DNA of 64,000 bases from Linyphia triangularis (Eukaryota; Arthropoda; Arachnida; Araneae; Linyphiidae): NCBI GenBank assembly GCA_963978545.1, contig OZ021731.1:24262093-24326092 (forward strand), written 5' to 3'. This document shows, piece after piece, positions 22,623 through 32,500 of the stretch. The first letter of the stretch is position 1. The number at the start of each line of letters is the position of its first letter. The position numbers and the translations under genes were made by a program. The notes under the pieces are model-generated. The model was not told where the DNA came from and did not search any database. It saw only the letters and a list, made by a program, of their open reading frames with translations.

Positions 22623-24584
22623 TTATCGCTGAACGCGATCTTTACTTCTAAGATCGTACCGGTGTGGTAAAGATGCCTGAAGGTCAGAATTATTTTTGTG
22701 ATCTATTCCCTTTTCCAAGATAAATTTATCGTATCTCTTTTCTGCTAGTTTTAAACTACAGATGTGGATGCGTGTCTTAACGATTTGGGGGGATGTTAAC
22801 AATTGAATGTCAAAGAGGTTTTTTGTGTGTATCTTTGTAATCTTGTAGGGTCCTGTGAAATACTTTTTAAACTTGCCTGGGGTTTTGTAGTACACAATAC
22901 TGTCAACTGTGAAATGTCTCTTGTGTGATTTACTGATAGCATAATTTTGCTGTGTCAACTGTGCATTTTCAATGTGTTTAAAAGCCTGTTTCCTACATTC
23001 TTCTATTTGTAGCATTGTTTTCTCAACGTAATTAGGATATCCCAACCAATCTAAATTTGATTTTTTACAAACCTTCATTGTGCTGAATATAGGTTCTATT
23101 TTACGACCAAAAAATAGCTGTGAAGGGGAAAAGCTTGTCGTAGAGTGAATTGAACTGTTATACATTGCCTTATGAATATCTAATGCTGATTGTAGATCAA
23201 TTTTTTGCTCTTTTAAAGCTAAGATGGTGTTCTTAATCTCTAAATTCGTGGACTCGACTTTACCGTTGCACCAAGGAGCGTAAACAGGTGTGTGTATAAG
23301 GTGTACCCCTAATAATCTGTTTAATTCGGTAAAGCCCTTAGAAATGAAGTTACTACAATTGTCTGATAAAATGGTTTCTGGTACGCCGTATCTAGAAATG
23401 TACTGCATGAGACACTTAGCTATTTGTTGTGATCCAATTGATTCTAATTTATATAGATCTAAGTATCTATTAAAATTTTCTATGATACTTAATACGTAAG
23501 CGCCACACTTGAGCGGTCCCAAAATATCCATAGATAACTGTGCTCCAATTCTATTTGGAATATGTGCAAATCCTTGCGGTTTGAATTTTTGATAGCTTCG
23601 CTTCACTCTATTGCAAGTTTCACAACTCTTAATGTAATTTGTGACATCCGAATATAACCCTTTCCAGTGAAATTTTTGCATTAAAAATTGAAACGTTTTA
23701 GCTATGCCAAAATGTGTAAAATGTGCGTTTTGAATTGCGTGAATTTGTAATGTGTCCGGTAGAACCACATTAAACATGTAGCTATCTACATCGTTTTCTG
23801 TAATTTTTCTCTTGAACATAAGTAATCCAGAATCTTCATCCACAAAATAATTTTTAAATTTTGCCTTCAATTTGCCATTATCTTTGTGTAAAGCTTCCTT
23901 AATTTCCAGAATGTTAAGATCCCTATTTTGTTCCACAAGAATATTAGTATCATCTAATTTATGACCCTTGTTATCAGATAAATGATGTATGATGTTTGAG
24001 CTTTTCAGCTGATTGACTACACAATCCTCCCAAGCCTGCTCTTCTTTGTTGATGTGAACGGAACCTTCGGATTGTGAAACTGTTCCAATGTTTTGGTTAT
24101 ACTGAGCCTGTGGTGTACTGAGTATGGTATTTACGGAATTAAGGTTTGTTTTAGGTATAGTATCATCTACATTTTTAGAACCTTCTGAAAGAATTTCTTT
24201 AATTCTCGTAGTATCTGTGTCCAATGTGACCTCAATATTTGGTATATTGACCATACGTGACAAATAGTCCGGTAAAACGTTGTCAATACCTCTGATGTAC
24301 TGTATGTCGAAAGAGTAATAAGCCAATTCATTTAAAATCCTTGTAATTTTATTTGACTTGTTTTGAAGTTTGGAGAAATACTGTAGTGGTCTGTGGTCAG
24401 AAAAAACAGTAAATGTGCCCCCATACAAATACTCACAGAAGTGTAAGATTGATTTATGTAAAGCAATAAGCTCAAGATAAATCGCTGGCTGCTTTTCCTC
24501 AAATTGTGAGTTCTTTTTAGAGAAATACGCAACAGGACAAAGTTTGTCACCATGATACTGAAAAAGACTGGCTCCAACTGACAT
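22623..24584 (-). CDS. Gypsy pol, 3' part: RNase H and integrase
   Basis: Read from 24584 down, the frame opens within RNase H (SVGASLFQYHGDKLCPVAYF, later FSDHRPLQYF). It continues to an integrase with an HHCC zinc module (HFTHFGIAKTF, SCETCNR), a D,D,E core (SMDILGP, LSDNCSNF, GKVESTN) and a C-terminal domain with the GPYKI motif. All three catalytic acidic residues are present. The frame is separated from the preceding RT frame by a break near 24711-24722. The role is removal of the RNA template strand and insertion of the cDNA. Confidence 0.9.
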   Translation of the reverse strand: MSVGASLFQYHGDKLCPVAYFSKKNSQFEEKQPAIYLELIALHKSILHFCEYLYGGTFTVFSDHRPLQYFSKLQNKSNKITRILNELAYYSFDIQYIRGIDNVLPDYLSRMVNIPNIEVTLDTDTTRIKEILSEGSKNVDDTIPKTNLNSVNTILSTPQAQYNQNIGTVSQSEGSVHINKEEQAWEDCVVNQLKSSNIIHHLSDNKGHKLDDTNILVEQNRDLNILEIKEALHKDNGKLKAKFKNYFVDEDSGLLMFKRKITENDVDSYMFNVVLPDTLQIHAIQNAHFTHFGIAKTFQFLMQKFHWKGLYSDVTNYIKSCETCNRVKRSYQKFKPQGFAHIPNRIGAQLSMDILGPLKCGAYVLSIIENFNRYLDLYKLESIGSQQIAKCLMQYISRYGVPETILSDNCSNFISKGFTELNRLLGVHLIHTPVYAPWCNGKVESTNLEIKNTILALKEQKIDLQSALDIHKAMYNSSIHSTTSFSPSQLFFGRKIEPIFSTMKVCKKSNLDWLGYPNYVEKTMLQIEECRKQAFKHIENAQLTQQNYAISKSHKRHFTVDSIVYYKTPGKFKKYFTGPYKITKIHTKNLFDIQLLTSPQIVKTRIHICSLKLAEKRYDKFILEKGIDHKNNSDLQASLPHRYDLRSKDRVQR

Positions 24585-24679
24585 TTTCGAAGCGTCACAT
24601 GCGAGATAAAATTTCTCTTTAATATTGACCTGTTTTAAAAAGGGTTTGGTAAAAAATTGCCTTTGTAGATTTTGAAAAG

Positions 24680-26476
24680 CTACATTATGCCTTTCTGTCC
24701 AAACAAACGGTTTTTTTTTTTTGTTAATTCCTCCAAAACACTTGTGTAGTTAGCATAGTTCTTAATACTATCACGATAAAAATTAGTCAAACCATTGAAT
24801 CGACGTAATTCCTTGATGTTTTTAGGAGTTTGGAAGCAGGTGATTTTTTGAGTGTTATATTCTGTTGGAGTGATTCCTGTTTGTGAAATTTCGTATCCCA
24901 AATATGTGATTTTCTCCCTAAAGAAATTGCATTTCTCAGCACTTAAAGTTAAGTTGTTAGCCCTTAATCTCTCGAATACTAACTGCAGCTTATGTATCAT
25001 TTCTTCAAAGCAGTTTGAAGGAATTATTACGTCATCAATAAAGAAACGAATTCCATAACTTATCAAATCTCCCAATATCTCATGTATCAAATTTTGGAAT
25101 ATAGATGACGCTGTGACAAAACCATAAGGTAGACGGACAAATTTATATGTACCCCACATTGAGGCAAATCCAAACTTTTCAGAATGTTCCTCCATGCTTA
25201 ACTGTAAGAATGCGCTATTAAAATCAATAATGCTGTAAAATCGGTACCCACTTAAATCTGTGACCAAATCTTTGATTTTTGGTAAGATCTGTGGTGCTTT
25301 AACAATTAAAGAATTCAAAAGACGCATATCCAAACATAATCGAAAGCGTTTCTTATCGTCATTATTTTCTGCCTTTTTTTTGACCATAAGCACAGGTGCC
25401 AAAAAATTCGTGTTTGACTTTCGAATGATGTTGGCTTCCAAAAGAGTGTCAATTTGAATTTTTGCCTCTTCTCTTAGAAGATGGGGGATGGGATAAGGCT
25501 TACACCCAATTGCAGAATCATGTTTTAAGATTATATTAGGTTTTATAGCATCACAATGGCCTAAAGTTTTCATGGATTTTGAAAACACCATGTAGTTTTC
25601 CTGTAATAATTGACTCAGAATTTTGCTGTTGTTATCGTTGAGGTGACTCAAATCAAAATCGATGATGCTAAATTCCCGTTCTCGCAAATGCTTAATTTCC
25701 TCAGTAGCCGTAATCAAGTTAATCATTTGTGTGTTTGATTTTTGCGAATCATCAATTTGAAAATCTTTTTCAAAATACCCAACTTTCATCGATTTATTTA
25801 AGTGAAGAGTGTCTGGTGATTTGTTTTGAACCAATGTACTAAATTCATTATTCTTCATGTAGTTAATGGACATGCTACACTCTAGTCGATTATTAAGTTG
25901 CATAGGTGTGAAACAAATGTCCCCCTCAAAATTTTTATTTGTGTAATCCTTGCTTCTCAATTTAATGAAACTCGCTTCACCAGGCTCTAAGATGACTGCA
26001 TGTGTCAAGAAAACAGAATTTGACTCCCCTTTTATGCAAAGGGTAGAGTCACAGAATTTGACTGTTGTCTTGTCTAGAAACTCCAGTTTACCCTCACGTA
26101 AGTTTACAATTACCCTATTTTCACTCAGAAACTGCATGCCTAAAATAATCTGAAATTGCTCTTGAAACCTTTCGCTTGAGACGAAAAACGTAACCTTTAG
26201 CCTTTTATTTCCCACTTTTAAAATCGTCTCAATGCAATTTGTGTATTTTAATACTGACCCTGTTATGGTCGTAATTACCACATTTGAAGCGACACATTTA
26301 GTTTTGATTTTCTGTTTTATTAACATGTAAACTTCCTTTGAGCATAAGCAGATATTTGCTCCTGTATCAAGAAGTGCTTTAAATTGTATTCCTGCGATTT
26401 CCGTTTGAATAATAGGTAAATTTGAAACATTGTAACTGTTAAAATTGTTTAAATTCTCGATTTTCAAATTTCCCAC
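24680..26476 (-). CDS. Gypsy pol, 5' part: protease and reverse transcriptase
   Basis: The aspartic protease motif is LLDTGANICLC (about 26342-26380). The reverse transcriptase follows with CLDMRLLNSL, FVRLPYGF and the catalytic motif FIDD (about 25031-25043), where most Gypsy elements have Y-x-D-D, then the thumb and the start of the RNase H connection. The frame ends in lysine-rich sequence encoded by the A-run side of a 12-base T tract at 24711-24722, where a slip or replication error probably broke pol. The start codon is uncertain, since Gypsy pol is often made by frameshifting from gag. Confidence 0.9.
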   Translation of the reverse strand: MGNLKIENLNNFNSYNVSNLPIIQTEIAGIQFKALLDTGANICLCSKEVYMLIKQKIKTKCVASNVVITTITGSVLKYTNCIETILKVGNKRLKVTFFVSSERFQEQFQIILGMQFLSENRVIVNLREGKLEFLDKTTVKFCDSTLCIKGESNSVFLTHAVILEPGEASFIKLRSKDYTNKNFEGDICFTPMQLNNRLECSMSINYMKNNEFSTLVQNKSPDTLHLNKSMKVGYFEKDFQIDDSQKSNTQMINLITATEEIKHLREREFSIIDFDLSHLNDNNSKILSQLLQENYMVFSKSMKTLGHCDAIKPNIILKHDSAIGCKPYPIPHLLREEAKIQIDTLLEANIIRKSNTNFLAPVLMVKKKAENNDDKKRFRLCLDMRLLNSLIVKAPQILPKIKDLVTDLSGYRFYSIIDFNSAFLQLSMEEHSEKFGFASMWGTYKFVRLPYGFVTASSIFQNLIHEILGDLISYGIRFFIDDVIIPSNCFEEMIHKLQLVFERLRANNLTLSAEKCNFFREKITYLGYEISQTGITPTEYNTQKITCFQTPKNIKELRRFNGLTNFYRDSIKNYANYTSVLEELTKKKNRLFGQKGIM

Positions 26477-26526
26477 CTGTAATTGTCTGGGTATACCTGC
26501 ACTTCTGGTTTGATCTGAGCAAGTGT

Positions 26527-27690
26527 TTAAGTGTTCTCCATGTCCCCCTGTGCTATGTCTAAAAAATGATTTGAAGCTCGTGAATTATTGTTACCATGTG
26601 AATTATATCTACCTCTGCTTTGATTATTGTAGTAATAATTACCACGATTTTGTCTGTTCTGTCCCCTGACGTGCTGATTCGGATTTCTGAAGTATCTGTT
26701 TTGTGATATGTTACCTCTAATACCACCCCGTTGACCGGAATAACCGCCTCTCGCATTTTGGGTGTTCGGATATTGCTGGTTATGTCTATTTTGTTGTGGT
26801 ATGTTAATCATACTCTTAAATGCCTCACATTCCGTTGAAAAATGATCCCCCGACACTCCACATAAATAACACTGCATCGCTTGTACTTGCCCAGGAGGGT
26901 TTTGAGTAGTTGTTTCCATGCGATTGATTTGTTGTAACTGCTGCTCTTCTGATTGTGAGAAGGAGTTTTCCACCTTTAATGCATTAATTTTACATCTCGC
27001 AACCGTGTCAAGCGCCATTTGAGAATTTTTTGCTATTTCAATAGCTTGTTCGAATGATTTCGGGTTCAATTTTAGTACGTCTCGTTGAATTTCTGGTAGA
27101 AGCGCCCCTACGAATTTTGAGAGTCTAAGTTTGTCAATTACCGCTTTCGTATCTTGCGAGATTTCCGTTTGCGAGGTGCCCAAATATTTATTCGAAGCCA
27201 CGACAAGTCTATGTGCAAACATTTTGACTGATTCATTTTCTCTCATGTGACAGTTGGAGAAATCTAATTGGCACTGTCCCACATCTAATTCGTCCCGGAA
27301 AAAGTCCATGATTTTATCCCTAACCAGATCATAATTTTGGGAATTCATCAATTCTCTGTCTGACATAAGGTAGCGAAGCGCGTTCCCCCGTAATTTCGAT
27401 TTCAATATCGTGAGTTTCTCGGAGTCTTTCCACTTTGCCAGTAAAGCCACTTCGTCAAATTGTCGAAAAAAAAATTTCGTCTCATCTTTATTACCCTCAT
27501 AATTTGCGGTTAATAAAGCTAAACCATTTATTCTGCTGGCGCTCTCCATTTCAATGTTTTCCTGTGCCATTTTTTTATTAATTTGACTTCCGCTCGCACG
27601 CTGTTTAATTGTCTCGGCTCTGACTATATTAGCTGTAGTTGACCTCGTTTTGAAATTTGAAAGCGTCCTATTTCCACGAACCATATTCAA
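26527..27690 (-). CDS. Gypsy gag (capsid and nucleocapsid)
   Basis: The 387-residue frame from 27690 contains a retrotransposon gag capsid region (FFRQFDEVALLAKW, VKMFAHRLVVASNKYLG) and one CCHC zinc knuckle CYLCGVSGDHFSTEC (about 26827-26872). The basic RGG/arginine-asparagine-rich tail is typical of nucleic-acid-binding gag ends. It packages element RNA into virus-like particles. It lies directly upstream of the protease frame, offset by about 50 bases and in a different frame. Confidence 0.9.
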   Translation of the reverse strand: MNMVRGNRTLSNFKTRSTTANIVRAETIKQRASGSQINKKMAQENIEMESASRINGLALLTANYEGNKDETKFFFRQFDEVALLAKWKDSEKLTILKSKLRGNALRYLMSDRELMNSQNYDLVRDKIMDFFRDELDVGQCQLDFSNCHMRENESVKMFAHRLVVASNKYLGTSQTEISQDTKAVIDKLRLSKFVGALLPEIQRDVLKLNPKSFEQAIEIAKNSQMALDTVARCKINALKVENSFSQSEEQQLQQINRMETTTQNPPGQVQAMQCYLCGVSGDHFSTECEAFKSMINIPQQNRHNQQYPNTQNARGGYSGQRGGIRGNISQNRYFRNPNQHVRGQNRQNRGNYYYNNQSRGRYNSHGNNNSRASNHFLDIAQGDMENT

Positions 27691-27800
27691 TTATAAAAAC
27701 AATTTCGCAAATCACTATCATTCTAATTTTACTTTCCATCAAATACCACTTATTCACTGAACAATATGCATTTCAAACTGAGTCCAAGGCACCATTTATA

Positions 27801-28463
27801 TGCCGTGAGTATAGTGGTTAATTAACAAACGTCAGAATTAATCTAAAGGAACTTAATTTCGTGCATAAGTTAAAGCGTTGCAATAACTCAAATTCGTAAC
27901 TTGAAATGATATTTATTCATGAACAATAGGTATTTAGACAAAACATTTCCTCAAAGCACGCTTAGTTAAGTCAGTGCTGACATCCATAGATTAAAAGCAA
28001 AATATAATATATCATAAAGATTTCATAGAACAATTAATAAATCATATTGACACTTTTGATTACTATACAGTATAAAAACTGGCTGAGCATTTGAATCAAG
28101 AAATTTCACTTACTGGCATATCAGGGTCAGGAAAATTCCGCATTCATGTGCATGAAATTGCGTCCGATAAAAATGCATCTCTCTCTCAGGCATCACCGCT
28201 TGACCGACTTGCTATCTCCCCAATTTCCTTCTGTCTCTTACGATCCCCCTCATAATTACATCAAAACTTCTCTCTCTACGCCATTGGAGCGGCTCGAATC
28301 CTTTATGGAATCGCCAACTCTTATTTGACCAATTGGCCAAACCCCTGTTTAAATATTCTCCCAAAAGCTTCGGACAGAAACTTAAGGGGCTATGTACTTG
28401 TTGCAGTTTTAAACAGACCCCTTAATACAATTTGTAAAATGTCTGTGGATATACAGCATGACA
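27801..28463 (-). repeat. 5' LTR of the Gypsy element
   Basis: 663 bases pairing with 19607-20269. In the element's orientation it would carry the promoter. It is followed on its outside by the target duplication GCTGT (28464-28468). Confidence 0.95.
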
Positions 28464-28904
28464 GCTGTAAACGAAATAGCAAATAAACCCGAGACCTAAA
28501 ATGGAAACATCGCACATACCGAAGGTGGATACGATTATCACGATGCCATGAAGTATCGCCCCAGCAAAAGCAAATGGAAATCGTCTCAAACTGCGCGGTG
28601 TAGCTGTTACGCTACGTTTCTATACAGTCTTGGATACACCGCGCATATGCAGGGAGAATTAACTGCGATGTGGTGAAGTATCGTATCTCAAACAGAGCGG
28701 TGTCGACGGTTTCACAATACGTTTCTATAGTATTTTAGAAACACCGCGCATGAATCATGTCATCAAAGGTTCTTCGTCCTTGAAAGTATCGTGCTCTCGT
28801 CAAAAAAGATCGTGATGTATCGGCTTAGGGAATATAGTGGAACCGGTTTGACGATGTTGATTTCACACCGGTTTTGGACTATGTATCTATACATCGCCCA
28901 AGCC

Positions 28905-28930
28905 TACTGACCATCCTACATGGGAGAAGC
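28905..28930 (-). repeat. 5' part of the split SINE head
   Basis: The complement reads TTCTCCCATGTAGG then ATGGTCAGTA, i.e. the tRNA-like 5' end and A box. It continues directly into 18350-18415 if the 18416-28904 insertion and one copy of its 10-bp duplication are removed. Confidence 0.55.
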
Positions 28931-29472
28931 AAAACAATGAAATAAAAAAAATTGGTAGGAAAAAATGAGGGAAAGTTACCAAAATGATTTAATTACGTAG
29001 AAAATTATTAATGTTAAAAATTATAAAATAAATAAATGGCAAAAATCATGAGTTTTCAGCCGAAGTTTATGATTTGTAGGAAGTGTTTTTTCCTGGTTAT
29101 CAGTTTGTTGATAGCTCAATAAGGAACTTCTATTTTCGACTTCAAATCAGACTTGATGATGAATTATGGAACCTTTTGCTACTCCCAATTCTATATTTTA
29201 CAACTCTTTGTTGTAATGGTGTCCAATGAGTGTTGACTACAGAATTGCAATTCAATCACTTTGTGGTAACATACGATAGTTACTATGTGTTGATATACTA
29301 TGTGTGTATGTTAAGGGTCTGGAGATTTGTTTCGTATTTTGACCTTATGATAGATAGACATTTTTATCGTTAAGATCAAATATGTTTACAGATGACTGTT
29401 CATGTTGACAGAACATTTCTGATAAAAGATAATGAGAACACGAAATATTCACTGCATTAGAAAGTTACGAGC

Positions 29473-29551
29473 ATGAAGTGTCCAAGCCAATTTAAGTATC
29501 ATGAACTCTTTTTGGTAATTTACATTGTCCTTCAATTACAGTTAATTAAAG
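29473..29551 (+). CDS. Candidate first coding exon: signal peptide
   Basis: ATG at 29473 opens 26 codons and one extra base before the donor G|GTAAAG. The peptide begins [11 protein letters not shown] and has a hydrophobic core [13 protein letters not shown], as expected of a secretion signal. The one-base overhang exactly suits the next exon, which starts with two bases of a split codon (G+AT, Asp). Position, phase and hydrophobicity agree, but a 79-base exon could be chance. No promoter element was recognised upstream. Confidence 0.6.
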
Positions 29552-32500
29552 GTAAAGTAAAAATTTCTTTATATAGAAACATAAATTTCATTCTAGATTT
29601 AAAGCATAACTTTTCTCAATATATTTCTAATAACCGTCTTACAAATGTCTAATATCTCTACTGTTATAGGACGAGTTTAATGTCGCGTACTATAAACAAA
29701 TTTTTATCTACCATTAATTTATTTCTTAGGCTATAAAACTTCTTTTTCCCCCCATATCAAAATTAATATCTAATTCAATTTCGTTCTTTTTCCATAATAA
29801 CTTAGTTTCATGCTGACTCTCTTTGAAGACCGTGTTATGTTCGAATTGCTTAAGTAAATCATCAGACGGAACGGTTTCTTGTCTAATCTTAGAATTTTTG
29901 CCGCAGTTTATATCCCAGAAAAAGTTGCTACCTATCAACAAATCCATTTCAGGGGAATTTGGGTGAATGGTTCCTTTTTCCAAATGAGTAAATTAATAAT
30001 ATCCCTTTTCTTATAATTGGTAATTTTAATTCTAATGCAAGGGATTTTTTAACAAATGACCTTTCGACGCGCTATCTAATAACATTCGAACAATTTTAAT
30101 TCCCCCTTTAGATTTCAATTTTGCAGAACATGTTTGTAAAATGCCATTATTGGAATTTTTAACGACAGATTTCGAATGAGACACTGATGACACTACAATT
30201 TGATTTTGAGAATCTGTTTCAGTATCATTATTGGGTTTCTTAGCGTTAGATCTACAAATTAATTTGGAGAGGTTATTTTTCTGACAATGAACGCAAGGTT
30301 CGACTTGTTACTTGCATTGGTAATGTTAATAGAATTTCGGGTGAGATCACACACATGTAATTTTGAGAGGGGAACCGAATTGGGAAAAATATAAAAAAAA
30401 ATAAAATAATATGATAATATAGTAAAAATGTAAACTAATAAAAACATTTTCCACCACTAAAGCTAAGAAGGTCGACTGCTAAGTGATGTAATAGAGGTTA
30501 TTTTAATCGATTTTATGCAAAAAAAATTTAGATTTTTTTTTTATTAATATAAATCAAAACTTTTGTTTAATTAAAATCATTTAAAAAAATAAAAATAATG
30601 AAAAGATACTAAATAATTTACTATTTATTACTACTTATTAGTTTCAGTTTTTAATTCCTTTAAAATGCCAAATTCGGGTCTTAAGCTCCTGCAAATTTTA
30701 GTTATAGAGCACCCATACCATTTTCGGAGGGTTTTTTCTTTACCTACTTTCATTGTAAGATTCATTGATTAGCAGTATTAATATATAGTAGGCAGCTTTT
30801 ACTTACCGATGTGGGATTCTCTTCTTCTTTCCAAAATATCGAAATGTGGTTTGAAACTTAAAGTTTAGTTTGGACCTTTTCACACAAAGCCGATGTTGTT
30901 TTAGAAAAAAGTTTCAATTCTAATATATATTGGAAAAATTTTCCGAAACTTTTTAATTCGATTCAAATTTTTTCACACTTAGCAAATGTTAGAAAACTAA
31001 CGTAACTGCAAAAAAATTATTCATTTAAGGATTGATTAATTAAAAATTTGCGAATGGGTATAATCCTGCACCAATCATAATTCAATTTGCAATTTATTTC
31101 AAATTTAATGACAAACGATACACAATGATTTGATACAAGAAACCGACTAGAATTGAAAATTTAACTGAAATATTTTTGTATAATTTTGTTTTGAAAGTAT
31201 TTAAAATTACTGACTTATTATAAAAACGCAAGATTCAAAATTAAGTTAAAATTCAATTATTGCATATATAAGTTAGATCCCAGTAGGTTTTTTTGTCCCA
31301 CATTATACACTTTAAATTACAAATAAAAATGTAATTAGTTAATTCAAACTGAAGTTATCCATGGATTGGTTGGTTGTATTCAGATTATCTGGCGCCGTCA
31401 GCAACACTAGGGCTATAATACGCCGAAACATTCGTCATTAGACAAGCCAACATACATTTACAAACACCCATGCCTAACACGGGACTCGAACCCGCAACCT
31501 CGTGGTCTAGAAGCCAGCACGCTAACCACTATACCGTTTGGTCGGCAGTTATCCATGGAAATTGCGGAGATATACCGACTTCTGCGGGTCCCTGCTGGGT
31601 GCTCGACGCTCCGTGTGAAATGCTCCATTCAAAATACATTGGTAAAACATTTTGAGGACCCGCACTCGCATCCGTGTCCTCACCGTGTGAAAGAGGCCTA
31701 ATGTATGTGACGGATTGTTGATGGAATGACTATGTGCGGGTTGCTACGCCCCGCTTAAATGTTTTGCTAGCATAATTCTCATTGAAAGCATAATTCTCAC
31801 AAAAGAACTTTTTCGTTTTCTTATTTGACTTATCGTTTAGAGTCAAGTAAAGAAAAAAAAATTAAAAATAAACAATTTAAAATAAAAGTTATGTGAGGGA
31901 ACGCCGTTCCTCCTTCTAAATAGGTAAAAGGATCGCTGTTCCCGCCCCACTACACCTCTGCGGATGAGTTATAGCAACATAATTTTTTGTAGCTTTTTAA
32001 TCCTTTAATATTTGTACATAATATTTTTGAAATATTTGTTATTTTCTCCGTTAAATTTAAATTCATTAAAATACATTTTACTTGTAGATGTGAGTGGCTC
32101 TCATAGTTCTTGTCCGCTTGATCAATTTCAATGCAGTCACCATGGAAATTGTATATCTAGATCCTATTTTTGTAATGGGAGGCCTGACTGTAATAATCAG
32201 TTTGATGAAAAATTCTGTGGTAAGTTCCTTTTCATTTGTGAATTTTGATATCGAAGGACAACATGTTAAACTTATATCATGAATAAATTTAAACCAACAT
32301 GTTAGAGTTGCACAAAAGGAAATATAAGTCTTTATAATTGCATCTGGAAAAAATCCCGATGTAACCCAACAGTGGTAAAGTTTAAATTTAATATTTAACT
32401 TTAACTTCGGTCTGAATTATCATGGATAAACACTTACCTTTAGGTTTTACCTTTCTTGATATTTTGAGAAGGTAATGATCACTGTCACTTAAATAGGCAC

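Larger units (their letters stand above)
19607..28463 (-). mobile_element. Complete Ty3/Gypsy LTR retrotransposon
   Basis: Two 663-base LTRs (19607-20269, 27801-28463) bracket gag and pol on the minus strand. The LTRs begin TGTCATGC and end CACGGCA in element orientation. The 5-bp target duplication GCTGT flanks it (19602-19606, 28464-28468). At least four LTR mismatches are visible, so the insertion is young. A primer-binding-site candidate starting TGGTGCC lies just inside the 5' LTR (about 27777-27794 on this strand), and a purine-rich tract precedes the 3' LTR. pol is disrupted by a frame break near a 12-base T run, so this copy is probably not autonomous. No env-like gene is recognised. 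Confidence 0.95.
18416..28904. mobile_element. TIR element with 10-bp target duplication, interrupted by Gypsy element
   Basis: The left end is TAGACTTGGGCGATGT and the complementary right end is GGCTTGGGCGATGTA. The element is flanked by the perfect 10-bp direct repeat TACTGACCAT (18406-18415, 28905-28914). Without the Gypsy insertion it would be about 1.6 kb and non-coding. The right part (28470-28900) has several hairpins built from GCGCGGTGT / ACACCGCGC and ACCGGTTT / complement. A 9-10-bp duplication suggests a MuDR/MULE-like family, but no transposase is present to confirm it. Confidence 0.7.

Noticed and set aside
31366..31546. Possible tRNA gene on the minus strand
   Set aside because: A and B boxes are present, but the acceptor stem does not pair, a SINE body follows and 13-bp target duplications flank it.
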